Below are positions 1-6,977 of a stretch of DNA of 9,764 bases, piece by piece. Both the position numbers and the translations under genes were made by a program. The notes beneath the pieces were generated by a model that made no database searches, was not told where the DNA came from, and saw nothing but the letters and a program-made list of their open reading frames with translations. Location of the stretch: NCBI GenBank assembly GCA_946409145.1, contig CAMJVA010000045.1, positions 1 to 9,764 of the forward strand, in the 5' to 3' direction. Source of the stretch: an uncultured Enterococcus sp. (lineage in GTDB: Bacteria; Bacillota; Bacilli; Lactobacillales; Enterococcaceae). Position 1 is the first letter of the stretch. Every line of letters starts with the position of its first letter.

Positions 1-726
1 TTCCGCATGGAAAATACGTTACCTATTGAAGATGGACAATTTATGCAATTATCTATTCCAAGAATAGGTGAAGCACCTATTTCTGTTTCCGGTTATGGGG
101 AAGGCTATTGCGATTTCACCATTCGTAATGTGGGAAAAGTAACCAATGAATTATTTAATTTAAAAAAAGGCAACAATATTTTTATGCGGGGGGCTTATGG
201 TCATGGGTGGCCTTTAGCTAAATTCCAAAAGAAAAATATGTTAATTATTGCTGGTGGTACAGGTGTTGCCCCTATTAAAACCTTAGTGACAAAATTTTTT
301 GAACATCCAGAAGAATATGGCGAAATTTATTTAATTTTTGGTTTCAAAGATTCTCAAAGTATTTTGTTTAGAAAAACTTTAGACGAATGGAAAAAAGCAC
401 CTAACTTCCATGCAATCTACACATTGGATCGGGAAAAATATGAAGATTGGGAAACAGGACTAGTTACCCAATTTGTGAAAGATGTACCCTTTAAAGAATT
501 TAACGGTAATTATGAGTGTGTGGTTGTGGGACCACCGATTATGATGAAATTTGCCGTTCAAGCTTTAGATCAAGAAAATATTCCTGAAGATAAAATTTGG
601 GTTTCTTATGAACGAAATATGTCTTGTGGCATTGGAAAATGTGGTCACTGCCGAATTGATAGTACTTATGTTTGTGTAGATGGACCTGTGTTTAATTACG
701 CTGCAGCGAAAAATTTAATCGACTAA
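1..726 (+). CDS. asrB: Anaerobic sulfite reductase subunit B (FAD/NAD and 2Fe-2S electron-transfer subunit), 5' end missing
   Basis: AsrB passes electrons from NAD(P)H through a flavin and a 2Fe-2S cluster to the siroheme subunit AsrC in the cytoplasmic AsrABC complex, which reduces sulfite to sulfide. Counting from the first visible Met (base 7), the flavin-domain motif APISVS is at residues 23-28, the nucleotide-binding GGTGVAP at 83-89, VVGPPIM at 173-179, and a C-terminal cysteine cluster C207-x4-C212-x2-C215-x7-C223 ends in a DGPVFNYA motif. This follows Salmonella AsrB, as recalled, almost block for block. The frame is open to base 1, and the two codons before the Met (Phe-Arg) match the family, so the Met at 7 is internal and roughly 30 residues lie left of the window. 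The asrC start follows 15 bases after its stop. The missing upstream partner is presumably asrA. Confidence 0.95.
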   Translation, partial: FRMENTLPIEDGQFMQLSIPRIGEAPISVSGYGEGYCDFTIRNVGKVTNELFNLKKGNNIFMRGAYGHGWPLAKFQKKNMLIIAGGTGVAPIKTLVTKFFEHPEEYGEIYLIFGFKDSQSILFRKTLDEWKKAPNFHAIYTLDREKYEDWETGLVTQFVKDVPFKEFNGNYECVVVGPPIMMKFAVQALDQENIPEDKIWVSYERNMSCGIGKCGHCRIDSTYVCVDGPVFNYAAAKNLID

Positions 727-741
727 GAAGGTGTAGAAGTT

Positions 742-1764
742 ATGCAAGATGTAAATGTGCAAGAAGTTAGACAAATGTGTTATCGGCAATCAAAAATTCC
801 TGGTGAATTTATGCTACAATTGCGTTGCCCAGGAAATTATTTAGAAGCAAAATGGTTAGAATTAGTGCAACATGTGTGTCAAACTTGGGGAAATGGCAAT
901 TTCCATATTGGAACGCGTTTAACTTTTGATATTCCTGGAATTAAAGCAAAAGATATTCCAGAAGTGAATAAATATATTGCTCCCTATCTTTATGAAATTG
1001 AAACAGAAATGTGCGGCGTAGAAATGGATACTAGAAATGGTTATCCTTATATTGCCCCACGTAACGTGGTTGCTTGTATTGGAGGAATTCACTGTATTAA
1101 AGCTAATATTAATACCCAAGAACTTGCTCATAAAATTGAAAAAATTATTTATCCTAATCCTTACCACGTAAAAATTGCTGTAGCGGGTTGTCCTAATGAC
1201 TGTTCTAAAGCGCAATTCCAAGATATTGGGATTGTGGGAGTTACAAAACCTGTATACGATGCTTCTCGTTGTATTGCGTGTGGGGCGTGTGTTAAAAAAT
1301 GTCAAAAAGTAGCCACAGGGGTTTTAGAAATGAATGCGCAAAATAAAATTGATAAAGATACATGTTGTTGTGTGGGCTGTGGAGAATGTATTACTGCTTG
1401 TCCAACTGGAGCATGGTCTAGACAAGATCAAGTCTTTTACAAAATGTATATTGGTGGCCGAAGTGGGAAACAATATCCACGAATGGGTAAAATGTTTGGT
1501 AACTGGTTATCTGAAGAAGCGGTATTGCAAATTATTTCTAACTGGCCTAAATTCTCTGAATGGGTAATGGGTGGAAAACCTGAATATCTTCACGGAGGAC
1601 ATTTAATTGACCGGGCTGGATATCACAACTTCAAAGAATTTATGTTAAGAGATGTTAACTTAAATGAAGATGCTTTAATTGCTGATAATGTTTACTGGGC
1701 AGAACAAGAATACCGCAGTAATATTCATTTGAAATCTTTAGACCGTCATTTAACTGTTCAATAA
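742..1764 (+). CDS. asrC: Anaerobic sulfite reductase subunit C (siroheme and ferredoxin-type catalytic subunit)
   Basis: AsrC is the catalytic subunit that carries out the six-electron reduction of sulfite to sulfide at a siroheme coupled to a 4Fe-4S cluster. The 340-residue length fits the family. An N-terminal ferredoxin-like half-domain (about 1-80) is followed by the siroheme/4Fe-4S ligand motif, C112-x5-C118 and C150-x3-C154 (GCPNDC). Two bacterial ferredoxin clusters come next: C177-x2-C180-x2-C183-x3-C187 and C210-x2-C213-x2-C216-x3-C220. The second is preceded by two additional cysteines (C208, C209). The ATG is supported by a GAAGGTG ribosome binding site at 727-733, just after the asrB stop. 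It is clearly co-transcribed with asrB and depends on the siroheme genes downstream. Confidence 0.96.
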   Translation: MQDVNVQEVRQMCYRQSKIPGEFMLQLRCPGNYLEAKWLELVQHVCQTWGNGNFHIGTRLTFDIPGIKAKDIPEVNKYIAPYLYEIETEMCGVEMDTRNGYPYIAPRNVVACIGGIHCIKANINTQELAHKIEKIIYPNPYHVKIAVAGCPNDCSKAQFQDIGIVGVTKPVYDASRCIACGACVKKCQKVATGVLEMNAQNKIDKDTCCCVGCGECITACPTGAWSRQDQVFYKMYIGGRSGKQYPRMGKMFGNWLSEEAVLQIISNWPKFSEWVMGGKPEYLHGGHLIDRAGYHNFKEFMLRDVNLNEDALIADNVYWAEQEYRSNIHLKSLDRHLTVQ

Positions 1765-1770
1765 TTTTTT

Positions 1771-1777
1771 GGAGGAG
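1771..1777 (+). promoter_or_regulatory. Strong ribosome binding site fixing a GTG start for the permease
   Basis: GGAGGAG lies 5 bases upstream of the GTG at 1783, 6 bases after the asrC stop codon. No ATG in frame sits at a usable distance, so this site decides the non-ATG start. Confidence 0.8.
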
Positions 1778-1782
1778 AGTTT

Positions 1783-3261
1783 GTGGGTTTAAAAAAAATT
1801 AAGTTGATCATTATGATCGTCACCACAGTCTTTTCTTTTACCAGTATGTCCGATGCCTTTTTTCTAAAAGGCTATTCGGCCATACCTTGGTTTATTATTA
1901 GTGCCTTAACTTATTTTGTTCCTTATTTATTTATCGTTTCTGATTTAACGTCAGTGTATAACGATAAAGCAGGAGGAATTTACACTTGGCTAAAAGATTC
2001 TACTAGTCAAAAGTTAGCCTTTGTGGCCACTTTATTGTGGTACAGTAGCTACTTTATTTGGATGGTCAGTCTTTTTATGAAAACATGGATTCCTCTATCT
2101 ATTTTACTTTTCGGTAAAGATATTACGCATGAAACTACTCTTTTAGGAATACCTACAATGGGTGTCATTGCGGTGTTGTCTATTTTATTAATTATTGCTA
2201 TTTCCTTAGTTATTTTATCTGGCTTTCAAAAGATTTTAGATATTTCCTTTTTTTCAGGAAGATGTTTATTATTTTTAATGGGACTCATGGCTATAGGAAG
2301 TATTGCTGTTTTAATAGGACATCAGGGAGAATTTTCCGCTAGCTTACACGTGAATCCTTTCTTTTCTTCTCAAGGAGTGTTTCAAAGTCCCACAGAAAAT
2401 TTATCCTTTTTCATTTTTGGGATAACGGCTTTTGGAGGACTGGATACAGTCGCTTGTTTAGTTAATAATACGGGAGAATTGAAAAAGAAATTTTCTAAAT
2501 TAGTTTTAGCTTGTGGGGCTGTGATTATTTCTTTATACATTGTGGGAATTTTTCTTTGGGGAGCCAGTATCAATTTAAGTGAATTTGTCAATGGAGATAA
2601 ATTTCATCTAGGTAATTTAATGTATGGCCTAATGGGGCAACTTGCTTTAAATATTTCCGGGACTTTCCATTTGTCTGCTGGATTTTCTCAACTTTTATTA
2701 CAAGTTTTTTTACGCTTAACTGCCCTAACTTTATTTACGGCTTACATGAGTTTATTGTCGATTATTTCTTACGGACCTCTTCAAGCGATTACTGAAGGAG
2801 TAAAGGAAACAAAATTAAGAAAATATTTACACCATAAAAATAAAAAAGGAACGCTTATTTTACCTGTATTAGTACAAGGGATTGGCTTAGGTTTATTTGT
2901 TTTAGTCATTAGTTTTTCCCAAAAAACTATTGGGGGATTTTATAATCAATTAACCTTAATGACTAATATTTCTCGTTCCATTCCTTATTTGCTCGTGGCC
3001 TTATCTTATCCGGCGTTTAAGAGACTTTATCCAGTGAATAAAGATTTAACCGTGGTCAATAAGAAAAGTCATGTGTACTTGTTTTCCACTTTAGTCGTTT
3101 TAAGTGTGTGTCTAAGTATTTTCTTTAGTATTTATGAAAAGATTGTGGTTCATGAGTTTTTAAATGCCTGCTTATTGCTTTTTGGCCCTGTTTTATTTGC
3201 CGCACTAGGCACGGTCATTTTTAAATTTTGTGAAGAAAAAACAATGGTGAAAAATAACTAA
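1783..3261 (+). CDS. APC-superfamily amino-acid permease, glutamate/GABA antiporter-like (YjeM-like)
   Basis: This is a polytopic membrane protein of 492 residues with about 12 hydrophobic segments and no signal peptide. It looks like the APC family, nearest in feel to the YjeM / glutamate:GABA antiporter group. Support comes from the start of TM1 (about 8-28), a PWF...YFVPY TM2 (35-55), the AGGIYTWL loop motif at 63-70 shared by APC antiporters, and FGITAFGGLDTVACLVNNTGE at about 212-232, which corresponds to the TM6 region 'GxE' substrate-site stretch but with Asp in place of the usual Glu. The substrate cannot be read from sequence. It is translated from a GTG start 18 bases after asrC, placing it in the same operon, and a terminator begins at its stop codon. 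Its position between sulfite reductase and siroheme synthesis suggests a related role, such as uptake of a tetrapyrrole precursor or an amino-acid-like sulfur compound; that is inference only. Confidence 0.85.
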   Translation: MGLKKIKLIIMIVTTVFSFTSMSDAFFLKGYSAIPWFIISALTYFVPYLFIVSDLTSVYNDKAGGIYTWLKDSTSQKLAFVATLLWYSSYFIWMVSLFMKTWIPLSILLFGKDITHETTLLGIPTMGVIAVLSILLIIAISLVILSGFQKILDISFFSGRCLLFLMGLMAIGSIAVLIGHQGEFSASLHVNPFFSSQGVFQSPTENLSFFIFGITAFGGLDTVACLVNNTGELKKKFSKLVLACGAVIISLYIVGIFLWGASINLSEFVNGDKFHLGNLMYGLMGQLALNISGTFHLSAGFSQLLLQVFLRLTALTLFTAYMSLLSIISYGPLQAITEGVKETKLRKYLHHKNKKGTLILPVLVQGIGLGLFVLVISFSQKTIGGFYNQLTLMTNISRSIPYLLVALSYPAFKRLYPVNKDLTVVNKKSHVYLFSTLVVLSVCLSIFFSIYEKIVVHEFLNACLLLFGPVLFAALGTVIFKFCEEKTMVKNN

Positions 3262-3291
3262 AAGACTGAGGCGTTTTTCTCAGTCTTTTTT
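3260..3291 (+). terminator. Rho-independent terminator inside the gene run, overlapping the permease stop
   Basis: An 11-bp perfect stem (3260-3270 with 3279-3289) and an 8-base loop (3271-3278) run into a T tract ending at 3291. The left arm begins within the TAA stop codon of the permease. Only 15 bases separate the T tract from the sirB ATG, and these hold its ribosome binding site, so no promoter fits after it. It is either a partial terminator that lowers expression of the siroheme genes relative to asrBC, or a full terminator with a promoter inside the permease gene. Confidence 0.85.
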
Positions 3292-3306
3292 ACATAGGAG
3301 TAGAAA

Positions 3307-3990
3307 ATGAAAGCTAATTTATATGTATTTCATGGGAGTCAAAAAACTACGTGTTACAATGAAATGGTGAGTTTTGGGAACACTTTAATGAAGGAAAGTC
3401 CAGTCTTAAGTGAAATAGCTTTTTTAGCACATGACACAAATACCATGATGGATCAGGTGAGGGTTTTAAAAAATTTAGGAGCCACAGAAATTTGTTTAAA
3501 ACCTATTTTACTCATGCCAGCGGTGCACTTTAATTTAGATTTGCCTCCAGTTGTCAAAGAGGCAAAAGAAATAGGCGTTACCCTAAAAATCGCTAAGACT
3601 TTAGGAGAAAGTAAAGCTTTAAGCAACTCTTTAAAAGCTTCTTTAAATACTATTCCATTAAAAGAAAAAACTTGTTGTGTCATTTTAGCTCATGGAAGCA
3701 AAAAATTTCCTGAAGTAGAGAAACGACTAAAAAAAATAATGGCAACTCTTCCTCAAAATATGCCTTTATTTGATAGTTATTTGCTTTCTCAAGAGAAAGA
3801 TTTACAATTAAATCAACGGTTGCAGTCATTGAAAAAAGAATATGATCATCTTTACGTCATTCCTTTTTTCATTTTTTATGGCCATTTGCTTGAGAAAATC
3901 ACGCGAATTACCACAGAAAATCAAGGGATTTTACTGCCCAATGTTTCTTTAGATAATGTAAAAGATGCTTTAAAGGAGATTACATGTTAA
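3307..3990 (+). CDS. sirB: Sirohydrochlorin ferrochelatase (CbiX/SirB family)
   Basis: This enzyme inserts Fe2+ into sirohydrochlorin, the last step of siroheme synthesis, in the cytoplasm. The protein (227 residues) has the two-lobed CbiX architecture. The N-terminal lobe has FHGSQ with H9 and MPAVHFNLDLP with H74, matching the catalytic histidine pair of SirB/CbiX. The C-terminal lobe repeats the pattern with LAHGSK (H129) and FFIFYGHLLEKI (H193), although H193 is one position off the equivalent of H74, so the N-lobe is the likelier active site. It is compact for a two-lobe chelatase. AGGAG at 3296-3300 precedes the ATG. Its end overlaps the sirC start. A cobalt chelatase (CbiX) would look alike, but the lack of cobalamin genes and the sulfite reductase neighbours favour iron. 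Confidence 0.9.
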   Translation: MKANLYVFHGSQKTTCYNEMVSFGNTLMKESPVLSEIAFLAHDTNTMMDQVRVLKNLGATEICLKPILLMPAVHFNLDLPPVVKEAKEIGVTLKIAKTLGESKALSNSLKASLNTIPLKEKTCCVILAHGSKKFPEVEKRLKKIMATLPQNMPLFDSYLLSQEKDLQLNQRLQSLKKEYDHLYVIPFFIFYGHLLEKITRITTENQGILLPNVSLDNVKDALKEITC

Positions 3991-4418
3991 TTGATGTTTC
4001 TTTTCAAAATAAAAAAGTAGTGATTATTGGTGGAGGAAAAGTTGCCTTACATAAGGCTTCTCTCATGGTAGAAAATTCAGCTAAGGTGACGGTTATTTCT
4101 CCGGAATTTCTCCCAGAATTTGCCCAATTAAATCTGACTTTAATCAAAAAAAAATACGACGTAAAAGATATTATCCTGAATGATTTTGTTTTTGCGTGTA
4201 CTAATGATTTAAAAATAAATGAACAAATTAGTCGAGATGCGAAAAAACTAGGAAAATTTATTAATAATGTCTCAGATCCTAGTTTTTCTGATTTTACCAA
4301 TGTGGCGACACTTCAGTGGGAAAATTTTTTAGTGGGTGTTGCTCACAGTAAAAAAGAATTTCGCCAAAGCATTGCTCTTAGAAATGAGTTAAAAAAATAT
4401 TTGGAGGAAAAATCATGA
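3984..4418 (+). CDS. sirC: Precorrin-2 dehydrogenase, short form
   Basis: This enzyme oxidises precorrin-2 to sirohydrochlorin with NAD+. The N-terminal Rossmann fold is clear: VVIIGGGKVALHKA at 12-25, VISPE at 37-41, FACTND at 70-75, then NNVSDPSFSDF at 94-104. At 144 residues it is well short of CysG-N/Met8p-type proteins (about 200 residues) and resembles the short YlnF-like forms. The C-terminal helical dimerisation region is reduced to about 25 residues (KKEFRQSIALRNELKKYL). Aligned on the NVVD-A-P motif of CysG, the residue matching CysG Asp104 is Ser97, and Asp98 sits one place later, as might be expected of a dehydrogenase with no chelatase duty. It starts within the last codons of sirB with AAGGAG at 3973-3978 and overlaps cobA by 4 bases. 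Confidence 0.9.
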   Translation: MLIDVSFQNKKVVIIGGGKVALHKASLMVENSAKVTVISPEFLPEFAQLNLTLIKKKYDVKDIILNDFVFACTNDLKINEQISRDAKKLGKFINNVSDPSFSDFTNVATLQWENFLVGVAHSKKEFRQSIALRNELKKYLEEKS

Positions 4419-5395
4419 GTCAAGTGTATTTAGTAGGAGCTGGACCTGGAGACCCACAACTTCTTACTTTAAAAGGAGCCCAAGCATTAAAAAAAGCCGA
4501 AGTCGTCTTATATGATCGCTTAGTGAACCCGTTATTATTATACTTAGCCCCTAAAAGTGCTGAATTAGTTTATGTAGGAAAAAAACCTCATGAGCATGGG
4601 ACCATTCAAGAAGAAATCGGTGAGAAGTTGCTTCATTATGGAAAAGAAAAAGTTACTGTGCGCTTAAAAGGGGGAGACCCTAGTATTTTCGGCCGAGTGG
4701 CTGAAGAAATGGCTGTTTTAGAAAATGCAGATATTTCTTATGAAGTGGTTCCAGGGATTACAAGTGCTGTCTCTGCCTCTATTTATGCAGGATTTGCTGT
4801 AACAGAACGCTTAATTAGTGAAAAATGTTTTATTTGTACTCCAACAGAAAAATTACAAGATTTTTCTAAAGAACCCTTAGGAGAAATTGCGAAAAATGGC
4901 AGTGTCGTAGTTTACATGGGCATGGAAAAATTAGAAGAGTTAGTCACTATTTTTCTAAACCAAGGAAGCGCTAAAGAATTACCTGTAGCCATTGTTGAAT
5001 GGGGAACTTGGGGAAGACAAAAAAAAGCCGTGGGGACTTTGGCTACGATTACTCAAAAAGTTTTAGAAAAAGAGATTCATAATCCCGCCTTGATTGTTTT
5101 AGGACAAAGTGCCAAAAAAGCCGAAAACATCTCTTGGTTTGAAAAACTACCAGGGTATAATAAAAAAATTATTTATGTCACCAATGAACCTTTAGATTTA
5201 GAAAAAATGTTTACTTATACCAGTGAAGGTACTGACATTTATCCTGTTTTAGTGGGAGAAGCTTATGATTCCCGTTTTGCTGAACTTCATGAACGAATAT
5301 TGAAAGAATATGAAAATTATGAGATGGTATACGTAGGTGAAAATGCGCAAAAAGATTTTCAAACCTTAAAAGAAAAATTATTTCATGAAGGGTAA
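4415..5395 (+). CDS. cobA: Uroporphyrinogen-III C-methyltransferase with an extra C-terminal tail (degenerate HemD-like?)
   Basis: CobA (SUMT) uses two S-adenosylmethionines to turn uroporphyrinogen III into precorrin-2, committing it to siroheme. Diagnostic motifs are VGAGPGDP (7-14), YDRLV (33-37), RLKGGDPSIFGR (83-94), VPGITSA (112-118) and VYMGM (166-170), with the domain ending near WFEKLPG at 241-247. A normal SUMT stops there. This one carries about 80 more residues beginning KKIIYVTNEP, the place and style where CobA-HemD fusions begin their HemD part. The tail is far too short for a whole HemD, and a separate hemD lies downstream. The first 250 residues are confident; the origin of the tail is inferred. 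It overlaps sirC by ATGA and has GGAGG at 4403-4407. Confidence 0.94.
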   Translation: MSQVYLVGAGPGDPQLLTLKGAQALKKAEVVLYDRLVNPLLLYLAPKSAELVYVGKKPHEHGTIQEEIGEKLLHYGKEKVTVRLKGGDPSIFGRVAEEMAVLENADISYEVVPGITSAVSASIYAGFAVTERLISEKCFICTPTEKLQDFSKEPLGEIAKNGSVVVYMGMEKLEELVTIFLNQGSAKELPVAIVEWGTWGRQKKAVGTLATITQKVLEKEIHNPALIVLGQSAKKAENISWFEKLPGYNKKIIYVTNEPLDLEKMFTYTSEGTDIYPVLVGEAYDSRFAELHERILKEYENYEMVYVGENAQKDFQTLKEKLFHEG

Positions 5396-5406
5396 AGGAG
5401 ACAATT

Positions 5407-6300
5407 ATGAAAACTGTCTTTAAAGTTGGCACGAGAAAAAGTAAATTAGCTTTAATTCAAACAGACCAAGTCATTGCAGGTTTAAAGAAACTTTATCCAG
5501 AAATACAATGTGAAAAAGTTTATATTACTACTAAAGGTGACGCAGATCGAAAAACTTCTTTAAAAGAATTAGGTGGACAAGGAGTTTTTGTCAAAAAGAT
5601 TCAGCAAGCTTTGTTAAATGGGGAAATTGATTTTGCTGTCCACAGTGCCAAAGATATGCCCTCAAAAGAAGCAGAGGGTTTGGTTTTAGCGGCTTTTTTA
5701 AACAGGGCCAGTGTGAACGACTGTTTGTTAACGAAAGGAGCAACTTTAGAAAGTTTACCTAAAGGAGCAGTGGTTGGCACTAGCAGTTTGCGTCGACACT
5801 TTCAACTTTTACAAAAACGTCCCGATTTAGTCATTAAAAATCTTAGAGGGAATATTGAAACTCGCTTAGAAAAACTAATTCAAGAAGAGTATGACGGGAT
5901 TATTATGGCTAAAGCAGGTCTGGAACGATATGAGTTAAACTTAGAGGATAAAAAAATTAAAGAAAATATTTTACCTTTAGAAGACTTTTTACCTGCAGTA
6001 GGGCAAGGGGCCATTGCTGTAGAATGTAAAAAAGATTCCGCCATTGCAGAAAAACTTCAAGGATTAAACGATGAAAAAACCTTTCAAGCAGTGAGCTGTG
6101 AACGAGCGTTTCTATCTGTTTTTGGAGTGGGATGTAATGTACCCATTGCCGCCTTTGCTGAAGTGTTCCCAGAAAAAATAATCCTTCACGCCCAATTAGG
6201 AAATCTGGAAAGCCAAACAGAAAAAAGTTTGGTTTTAGAAGGAAAAAATCCCGTGGCCCTTGGCTTAAAAGCAGGAGAAGAGTTGAAAAAATTTCTATGA
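5407..6300 (+). CDS. hemC: Hydroxymethylbilane synthase (porphobilinogen deaminase)
   Basis: HemC polymerises four porphobilinogens into hydroxymethylbilane. The 297-residue protein has family motifs throughout: GTRKSKLAL at the N-terminus, the ELGGQGVFVKKI block (54-65), AVHSAKDMP with catalytic Asp83, GTSSLRR (124-130), NLRGNIETRL (145-154), LPAVGQGAIAVE (195-206), CERAFL (231-236) and GVGCNVPIAAFA, with Cys243 the attachment site for the dipyrromethane cofactor. All key residues are present, so it should be active. A ribosome binding site AAGGAG at 5395-5400 follows directly on the cobA stop. Its last codons overlap the hemD start by ATGA, indicating translational coupling. Confidence 0.97.
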   Translation: MKTVFKVGTRKSKLALIQTDQVIAGLKKLYPEIQCEKVYITTKGDADRKTSLKELGGQGVFVKKIQQALLNGEIDFAVHSAKDMPSKEAEGLVLAAFLNRASVNDCLLTKGATLESLPKGAVVGTSSLRRHFQLLQKRPDLVIKNLRGNIETRLEKLIQEEYDGIIMAKAGLERYELNLEDKKIKENILPLEDFLPAVGQGAIAVECKKDSAIAEKLQGLNDEKTFQAVSCERAFLSVFGVGCNVPIAAFAEVFPEKIILHAQLGNLESQTEKSLVLEGKNPVALGLKAGEELKKFL

Positions 6301-6968
6301 GCTGCTTGTTATTATTACGAGAAGAAAATGATAATTTACTAGATCAGAACAAACGCTTTCCCAGTTTTTCTAAAGTAGTAACTTGTCCGTTAATTAGTTT
6401 TTCCTATGATTTTTCCTGGAATTTAAAAAAAATAGCCTTATTAAAAGAAACACCCTGGCTATTTTTTACTAGTCAACATGGGGTCATTGGCTTTTTTTCC
6501 TCTTTAAGAACCTATTTAGCTAAAGAAGAACGAGAGAAAATTTTAAAAAATAAAAAATATGCTGTTATTGGAAAAAAAACCGCTAAATGCTTAGAAACAT
6601 ATGGCTATAAAGCAGATTTTATTCCCCAAAAAGCTACTAAAGAACAGCTCATTAAAGAATGGGAACATGATTTTTCTGGTTCTAAAATTTGGTTAGTAGG
6701 GGATTTAGTAAAAGAAACAGCAGATCCGTTGAATACTTATTGGACCGTTTACAAAAATCAATTACCAAAAGACAGCTTAGAAAAATTAGAAAAAACCTTA
6801 ACTTCAGAAATTACCCATTGTTTCATTTCCAGTCCGTCTATTTGGGGACGTTTTTATACTGTTTACCAAAAAAATATTTTTCCTCTTAAATTTTATTGTT
6901 TAGGGGAAACCACCGAAAAAGCCATGAAAAAAGATTTACCAGGACTTTCCATTACACCAATTAAATGA
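6297..6968 (+). CDS. hemD: Uroporphyrinogen-III synthase, divergent
   Basis: HemD closes hydroxymethylbilane with inversion of ring D to give uroporphyrinogen III. The family is poorly conserved, but the expected landmarks appear in order in these 223 residues: WLFFTSQHGVIGFF (54-67), YAVIGKKTAKCLETYGYKADFIP (88-110), IWLVGDLV (131-138), CFISSPSIWGRF (175-186) and YCLGETTEKAM (200-210). Position right after hemC with a 4-base ATGA overlap supports the call independently. The N-terminus is shorter than usual and lacks the common 'LVTRP' opening, with LLLLRE in its place. No strong ribosome binding site of its own is obvious, so translation is probably coupled to hemC. Confidence 0.88.
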   Translation: MSCLLLLREENDNLLDQNKRFPSFSKVVTCPLISFSYDFSWNLKKIALLKETPWLFFTSQHGVIGFFSSLRTYLAKEEREKILKNKKYAVIGKKTAKCLETYGYKADFIPQKATKEQLIKEWEHDFSGSKIWLVGDLVKETADPLNTYWTVYKNQLPKDSLEKLEKTLTSEITHCFISSPSIWGRFYTVYQKNIFPLKFYCLGETTEKAMKKDLPGLSITPIK

Positions 6969-6977
6969 GGTGAAAAA

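Noticed and set aside
7..9. ATG at 7 as the start of asrB
   Set aside because: The frame is open to base 1 with residues matching the family before this Met, there is no ribosome binding site, and the known N-terminal strand of AsrB would be missing.
919..1305. Minus-strand open frame opposite asrC
   Set aside because: Its translation is low-complexity (rich in N, I, F, S), it has no ribosome binding site, and it lies wholly within the well-supported asrC gene.
1334..1567. Second plus-strand open frame inside asrC
   Set aside because: It is out of frame within the ferredoxin region and resembles no family.
3307..3990. Cobalt chelatase for cobalamin synthesis
   Set aside because: The family is shared, but there are no cobalamin genes in the window and the direct neighbours are siroheme and sulfite reductase genes.
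5150..5406. CobA tail as a frameshifted full-length HemD
   Set aside because: The stop is followed at once by a good ribosome binding site and an intact hemC. No further HemD-like sequence is present in another frame, and a whole hemD exists downstream.
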